Assembly (NCBI GenBank): GCA_002633005.1
Contig: NMRA01000061.1
Location: 663,076 to 727,075 of the forward strand
Reading direction: 5' to 3'
Length of the DNA: 64,000 nucleotides
From: Phoronis australis
Taxonomy: Eukaryota > Phoronida > Phoronidae
Part shown: positions 58,485-64,000 of the stretch, piece after piece
Numbering within the stretch: the first letter of the stretch is position 1
How the letters are laid out: every line of letters starts with the position of its first letter
Position numbers and translations under genes: made by a program
Notes under the pieces: model-generated
Seen by the model: the letters and a program-made list of their open reading frames with translations, nothing else
Told to the model about the DNA's origin: nothing
The model's database searches: none

Positions 58485-59514
58485 AGTCACTGAAACTATG
58501 GTAGATGCGAAAAAACGTCTGAACTGATTTTTCTGCTATTTTGCGTGTGGAATACTTGGTTTCCTGTGTTTTTTATGAAAGTGTCTACGAACCTTCCGCA
58601 AATACGTCTATGCGTTGTTGATAAAACAAAAATATTTGTATCCATTATGCGAGATTATTCAGACATCCATATGCATATCTGGGCGTCGCTGTTCGGAAAA
58701 ATTCCCGAATGACAAGCGTAAGAAAAATTATAAAACAACGCCAATTTCAACGGTATAACATCAACTTTTCTAACCTCATACAGTTTCAACATATCTCTGT
58801 TTTGTGAATGACTACAGTACTGTCTAATTTCTTCACTTTTGGTGATACAATTGTCTCTGTTATGGAATCACACGTTGAAACAATAAATAGTCTCTGCAAT
58901 GCGTTTCGGCGAATAAAATGCGATAAATATTGCGAGCGACTCGATGTTTATACATGTATTTTTCAACTGTGTGGAACTACAAACAAATCACGCCACTATT
59001 ACAAACCGATAAAACGAAAGACAGCGACATCTATAGAAAGGCTTATAACTAACTAGCAATCCGTTGCATGACATTCTAGGGGACACTAAACAGACAGGAA
59101 TGGCAAAAAATACTAAAAAAAATAAAAGTTCTTAGGCACAGACTGACTCATGTACCACTAGCAAACACTTAGAGCCAACTAAAGTCTAACTAGAAACACA
59201 CAATATGCTATCAAACGTAAACTCAGTGTCTGGCACCGTGTAATAATAAAGTTCAAAGTCAATCGAATCTATCCGTGTTCTTCATCAATAGAACAAGTTT
59301 AGTTACGGGTCTCTTGATAACATGGCCGTCTGAAAATCTAATGTCCACAACACGAATTAGTCCATCATCACTGGCGTAAGTTTTCACAATCCCTGCCATT
59401 TTCCAAAATACATGTCTGGTATTTTCGTCAACTAGTAGAACAACATCTCTGGTCGCTAGATTATCACTAGAGTCGAACCATTTCCGCCGAGGGGACAGTT
59501 CCCATACAAAAATG
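58485..59514. other. Intergenic, no gene seen
   Basis: AT-rich sequence. An 82-codon plus-strand frame at 58808 has no splice borders or recognisable domain. Confidence 0.35.
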
Positions 59515-61009
59515 AACTTAAGTTTTTCGCTGAAAACTTAAGTTCTTCCGAAAAACATAAGTTTTTAAAAGAAACTTAAGTTTTTCAGCACAATGTTAAG
59601 TTTTTCAGAAAACTTTATTTTTTTCAGGTGTAAAATCAAGTTTTCACAAATAAACTTAAGTTTCAAGTAATAACTTAAGTTTTCATGAAAACAAATAAAC
59701 TTAAGTTTCAAGTAATAACTTAAGTTTTTTGTACTAACAAAACTTAAGTTTTTCTGATAACTTAAGTTCATCACAAAACTTAAGTTTTTGTAGTTTTAAA
59801 AACTTAAGTTTTTCTGATAACTTAAGTTTATCACAAAACTTAAGTTTTTGTAGTTTTAAAAACTTAAGTTTTCCTGACTTCTTAAGGTTTTCGCACACTT
59901 TAGTTTTTCCAATTATATAAACTTAAGTTTTCCTGACTTCTTAAGTTTTTCAGAAAATTGGATTTTTTCATGTGTGGAAAACTAGAATTTTCAAAAAACT
60001 TTAAGGTTTCTATGTGATGAAAATTTACGTTTTCAAGTTTTTAAAATTTGAATATATTGAGATATTTAATTTTTGGTTCGAAATTTTTTCAATTATTTTC
60101 CAACAAAAAATTATTGTTTGCAAATGCAAAACCCATCATCTCATAAAAATGTAGCCCGAATGTTTCCTTAACGAACGTTTAACCTGGTCAGTACAGATTT
60201 AGTGCAATTACGTATTCATTATCGCACGTCTTTGTGAATTTAAATGTAGACGAACATCCGGTGACCAACAGCAGTAAGAATGCACTCAATGTTAATTCCC
60301 TGAGACACTGACCTGGTCAGGACAATGTAATCAATAGAACTAATGCAAATCTTAAAAAAACGTAGTTATTGTACAAGTTTCCTTTGTGTTGAGTTGTATT
60401 CGTAAGGCAGTTTCCACTGGAAGTCAACCGTTTGAATTTTATAACCGACAGTCAACTTCTAAGAAAAAGTCGTATGTTGGCTAGTCCGCGACAATGAAGT
60501 TCATATTACTACGAGCAGAGCCAGCAAGAAGACATTTCAGAAGTTTTGGAAGTCAGGTTAGTGCCAGAGAGCGTTCTAAAATCTATTGGCCACAATCGGT
60601 GGTGTGATTTCCAACGAACGTGTTAAGTTCAGTTGTTATTGTCAGCCACTCACGAGTCACTGCTGTCACATACTGAAATGGACTCATTGTGTGTGTGAAT
60701 TATGTACATGTAAACTTGTAACGCGTAATATACTTCTGGATGTCCATCAGGGGAAGCCACAACGTTCACATAAGGCTATTACGCTATTATATTTCTGTCT
60801 TCTGAGGTTGTGTCAGTGTCATCAATGCAAGGGGGGACTACCAAGGCATAGTGTAATCATTTCCCAAGTTTGGTATATTGGCATTGGTTGTGTGTGCTTA
60901 TGTCTATGTTCGTAGTAATTCTTGGAAGCTCCTGATTTTGAAATCTCATATCACTACAGGCCAATAATTTGCAAGGTTCACTTTCCTCATCCACGCACCC
61001 ATCCTAAAA
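59515..61009. repeat. Dispersed repeat copy E (inverted to D) with AACTTAAGTT array 3
   Basis: The array 59515-60010 holds about twenty AACTTAAGTTTT units. It includes a near-perfect tandem of about 57 bp (CTTAAGTTTTTCTGATAACT with GTAGTTTTAAAAACTTAAG). The remainder to 61009 is the reverse complement of 24752-25480. Copy E has about 220 bp extra (roughly 60641-60870) compared with D. A coding-like stretch, AGAGCCAGCAAGAAGACATT, runs to a donor-like AGTCAG|GTTAGTG near 60555 and is conserved in D. Confidence 0.8.
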
Positions 61010-61605
61010 CAAAACGCGGAGTTGAATTAGGCAAAAACTTGACTTGCTGGAATTCTCGCCAAGCAACGCATCAATATCACCATCATCTTCATGTCAAAAT
61101 TGCCAACTAAAACTCGAGGGGGAGGGCACGAACCTGAAAATCCTGGTATGCGTTTTCGTTAACGAACTTCAAAAATAGAGCATGGTGGAGTGTTTGAAAG
61201 AGCCAAAATCCATCCAAGTCGAAGTGGCCAGAACGGAATGACGTGATTTATCCATTTTTTCAGTTGCTGTGTACCTAAATTAACAGGCACAGAAAAAATG
61301 ACGTAGGCCTACAGTACGATTTTCTGAAACGTACCTCAGCGAAATCGTCAAAGAAAAAAGCGCCTCTTGCCACCTAAAACGGACAAAAACAACCAATGCG
61401 CGCAACACGTCGCTTGCCTGAAAAAGTAAATCATCCACTTGATTTTTGTGGTTAGACATGTGATGTGTACCCATATTTGTGGTCGTGGCCCCCTACAACG
61501 GGCTACTACTTCAAATGACACGTATATATTGACGATGTCAAAATTTAACTGCCCCACCTGTTCCCAGGGTTTCATGTTTTGTAATTCAAAATGATTGCAT
61601 AAACT
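61010..61605. other. Intergenic, no gene seen
   Basis: Short sequence between repeat E and element C; no feature recognised. Confidence 0.35.
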
Positions 61606-62204
61606 TACAGCACACATCACGGATTTTTGGCAGCCCGGTCGGAAATTGGTCGACGACTAGCCGTCGACCGGTCGGCTAATTTGGCGACCGGTCGGCTAAA
61701 AATTAGCCGACCGGCAGCCGCCCGCAGTGCCGACTCATAAGGCGACTCCCCAGCCGACCCTTCAGCCGACCGGCCCTCAGCCGACCAGCTGGTCGGCTGC
61801 TAATTTTAGGCTAGAGTAGCAGTTGCGTAATAGGTTGTCAGGCTGATACCACTTTGCGTGTCGATGTGTATTCGTCTTAGCACAGGGTCAAATAAATTAA
61901 CCTACTTTTACTGTCTCGGTTACATGAGTTCACGTCGGTTGTGCAATACCACTAATTCGAAGGTTGAAGGCAAGCGGTAATAGTAAACATTGGATTATGG
62001 ACAATGCAACAAGTTTTGGATGAAAAACGTGAAAGTTTTCTTTACATTTGATCTTTAATTTGACTCGTGACGTTAACAAGATGTATTAGATCGGTTGCTT
62101 CCCGGTCAATACAACGCTGTAGTCATTTTGTAAACGCAGCTATTTTAGCAGTCTTCGCCCGCAGTTGATTTCAAGTTGTTTGTGTAACGCCAAACTGCAT
62201 CTTT

Positions 62205-62438
62205 TTGCGTTTTTTTAAGTTAGTCACCGGTCTCCTGTCACGCGCCCATGATGATGGATTAGTGAGTGAGTTCTTACACCGCGAAAAGCTCTCACTCCAG
62301 GGATTTTATTTTCATAGTATTGACCCTTGCAGTACAGACGCGAAATTCACGGTCCAGTATGCCCTAAACCCACGGACTTCGATGGCTCTAACTTCGAAAT
62401 CATATTATGGTTACGATTTCCACGAACTAAGACGGTGA
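62205..62438 (+). pseudogene. Element C candidate exon 1, frameshifted at its start
   Basis: 77 codons keep FFKLVTGLLSRAHDDGLVSE through NPRTSMALTSKSYYGYDFH as in A and B. The ATG-proximal eight or so codons are out of frame because of one extra T in a T run. Confidence 0.5.
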
Positions 62439-63133
62439 CATCACCACTGTTGAGGCTACAGCAAAGTAGCCTTGCGCATTCCGTTTTCAGTGTATCGGTG
62501 ACGTTAAAATCTGGGCTAGCAGTTACATGTATACACGTAGTCCCCTATCAGTTGGTCGTTCACGTTGTTCCAAAAATAAATATTTTCTGTCAACAACATA
62601 TTGACAAATTATGCAAAATAAAACAATTGTGAACGGCAAGATGTGAATACGTGGTGAAGAGGTATTTGTCTCTACGCGGCATATGTGCGTGAAACTTTGG
62701 TAAAGCGATTGCGATGGCAAAAAATGATAGAAAATACACAAAGGTGCACTTTTGAGAAGCAAAGCGTCTGGTGATCTTGATAGCGTACATGTATGATCTG
62801 GCCACCTCAGGTAGTAAGTGACGCTGAATGAGAAGTGGTAACTACATGTTTGGCGCGAAAATAAAAAAATCATGCTTGTATTGCCAGCCACCCCCCTCCC
62901 CGAATTTTGCACATTCTAATGAGTCACCACTCGAGATTTGGTTCCGTTTCAGTCCTAAAATCGCATAATAATTCTGTGCTCAGCTGTAAGAAAAAATACA
63001 ATTTTTTGAAACGGTGCTCAGTCTTAATAAAGTTTCCAGCATGAGAGCGCTTTGATCAGAAATGCCAAGCACACGCAGAGTTGTAAGACAGAGACGTTGG
63101 CGTTTCCGTATGTCCACAAAAGTGCTTTGAGCA

Positions 63134-63340
63134 GTGTGTACAAATTTGTTCATTTCGCTTTTCTGCACTGACGACTATGATCAACACGGTGTTTTAACTA
63201 CACTTTTGAGTGCATTTTCAAAAATAAATGTTTGGTTGGTGAATTCAGCGAGTCGGTGCCCACGGGCAGGAAAACGTATCTGCGTAAATAAAGAGTTGCG
63301 TTTTCAAAACATTCAGAGCATGAGCTCAAGGACTACCTGA
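63134..63340 (+). pseudogene. Element C candidate exon 2, decayed
   Basis: It begins like copy B (CTNLFISLF-TDDYDQHGVL), then loses frame within the segment equivalent to KKYTFEGIFKN. More decayed than A and B. Confidence 0.5.
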
Positions 63341-64000
63341 GACAGAAAATAAAACCGATTACCAAACAGAAACTTGTCCAATGAATATATAGCTCTTGGA
63401 AAACTGTTACCCCGAAGAAATGTGCAAAATACGAACGTCGTTTACGAAAGATTGTACCAGAAGTGATTCGTTGCAGTGGAGCCGCACGGGATAGTAAAAA
63501 CACTGTGCTGTGCACTAGTTACCTGAATGGAAAGCTGAAGCGGAAAAATCCAGAACACACATTTTCTATTCAGGAATTGAAATCTCTGTAGAATCAAAAA
63601 CAATTGGCAACCAGGATTTATTGCGTTAGAAAACTTATCACGCCCGGAGAGAATTGTTTTCATGCCCGGAGACTACGTGATCACCCATTATGCAATGATG
63701 ACAATCCAGTGTGTACCTATACATTGGCATCTATTGTAAAACGTGGATTAGACGAAAGAAATTCAACCGCATTTCGAAGATAATATATCTGTTGTCGGCG
63801 AGAGGTTGAATATATAGCCCTTGTTTAGTATAGTACGGACAGTATCACTTTGAAAGATCAATGCTTGGGGATGGTGACGTGGTGTTCTGGCGTGAAAGTT
63901 ACTGACATGGTAAGTTTTTGAACCTGACTTATTAAATTTTCAGTTCGGTCGTATTTTATTTTGATCCTGAAGTGAAGAATTTTTGGTCCTCACTTGATAA

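Larger units (their letters stand above)
61606..64000 (+). mobile_element. TIR transposon family, copy C (inverted, cut by window edge)
   Basis: It begins with TACAGCACACATCACGGATT and proceeds through the same GGTCGGC palindromes and coding-like segments as copies A and B, in reverse orientation, to the end of the window. It corresponds to A 43030-45413. The shared frames are damaged, for example by an extra T in the homopolymer near 62210. Confidence 0.9.

Noticed and set aside
20420-60010. AACTTAAGTT arrays as CRISPR-like repeats
   Set aside because: Units are about 12 bp and palindromic with irregular, non-unique spacers in a eukaryotic context. They have none of the regular repeat-spacer layout.
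1-64000. tRNA or rRNA genes
   Set aside because: No cloverleaf with A/B box consensus or rRNA core sequence was recognised by eye. A covariance-model scan would be decisive.

Overview
This window looks like nuclear DNA from a marine invertebrate, probably a lophotrochozoan (mollusc, brachiopod or annelid type). The reasons are intron-containing genes with GT-AG borders, AT-rich intergenic DNA rich in decayed DNA transposons and MITEs, frequent TACATGTA words, and a receptor with the LDLa-LRR-7TM plan first described as GRL101 in the snail Lymnaea. The species assignment is inference. Single N bases at 2663, 3517 and 32917 suggest a draft assembly.

Left part (about 5.9-13 kb). One large minus-strand gene dominates. 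Two long open frames, 12955-9435 and 8126-5876, join through a canonical intron that splits one LDL-receptor class A repeat. The join restores a six-cysteine repeat and gives a predicted protein of 1923 residues: signal peptide, several CUB-like domains, two C-type-lectin-like domains, about six LDLa repeats, leucine-rich repeats, a cysteine hinge and a rhodopsin-type seven-helix receptor. It is the only clearly intact large gene here. Direct duplications lie in its 3' flank.

Middle left (14-33 kb). This is mostly repeats: a TTAA-flanked, THAP-encoding DNA transposon with 186-bp inverted repeats (15.6-16.9 kb), a MITE-like element at 21.7-22.4 kb, a 1.37-kb element at 26.4-27.8 kb whose empty site survives in a second copy of its host repeat at 14.3 kb, arrays of the palindrome AACTTAAGTT, a THAP exon at 28.7 kb, tandem arrays at 29.6-31.8 kb, and two unassigned plus-strand exons with good splice sites (29.1 and 32.6 kb).

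Centre (33-42 kb). A broken hAT transposase of the ZMYM1-like type (TTF zinc finger, DUF4371, hAT dimerisation) lies immediately downstream of a three-exon OTU-family cysteine protease gene on the same strand. The OTU gene keeps its splice sites, catalytic Asp/Cys and His motifs and a poly(A) signal, but carries one apparent frameshift and one in-frame TAG. A divergent plus-strand first exon starts about 190 bp from its start codon, suggesting a shared promoter. A 5'-truncated LINE fragment follows.

Right part (42-64 kb). This part is dominated by three copies (A, B and inverted C) of one terminal-inverted-repeat DNA transposon family that I do not recognise. Copy B (53371-58484, 5.1 kb) has both ends; A lacks its left end and C runs off the window. 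The copies share open frames on one strand that look like exons of one unidentified protein. Between A and B is a decaying plus-strand multi-exon gene candidate (about 49.3-52.8 kb). A second dispersed repeat occurs as inverted copies at 24.8-25.7 and 59.5-61.0 kb.

No operon-like organisation, rRNA, confident tRNA or CRISPR array was seen.
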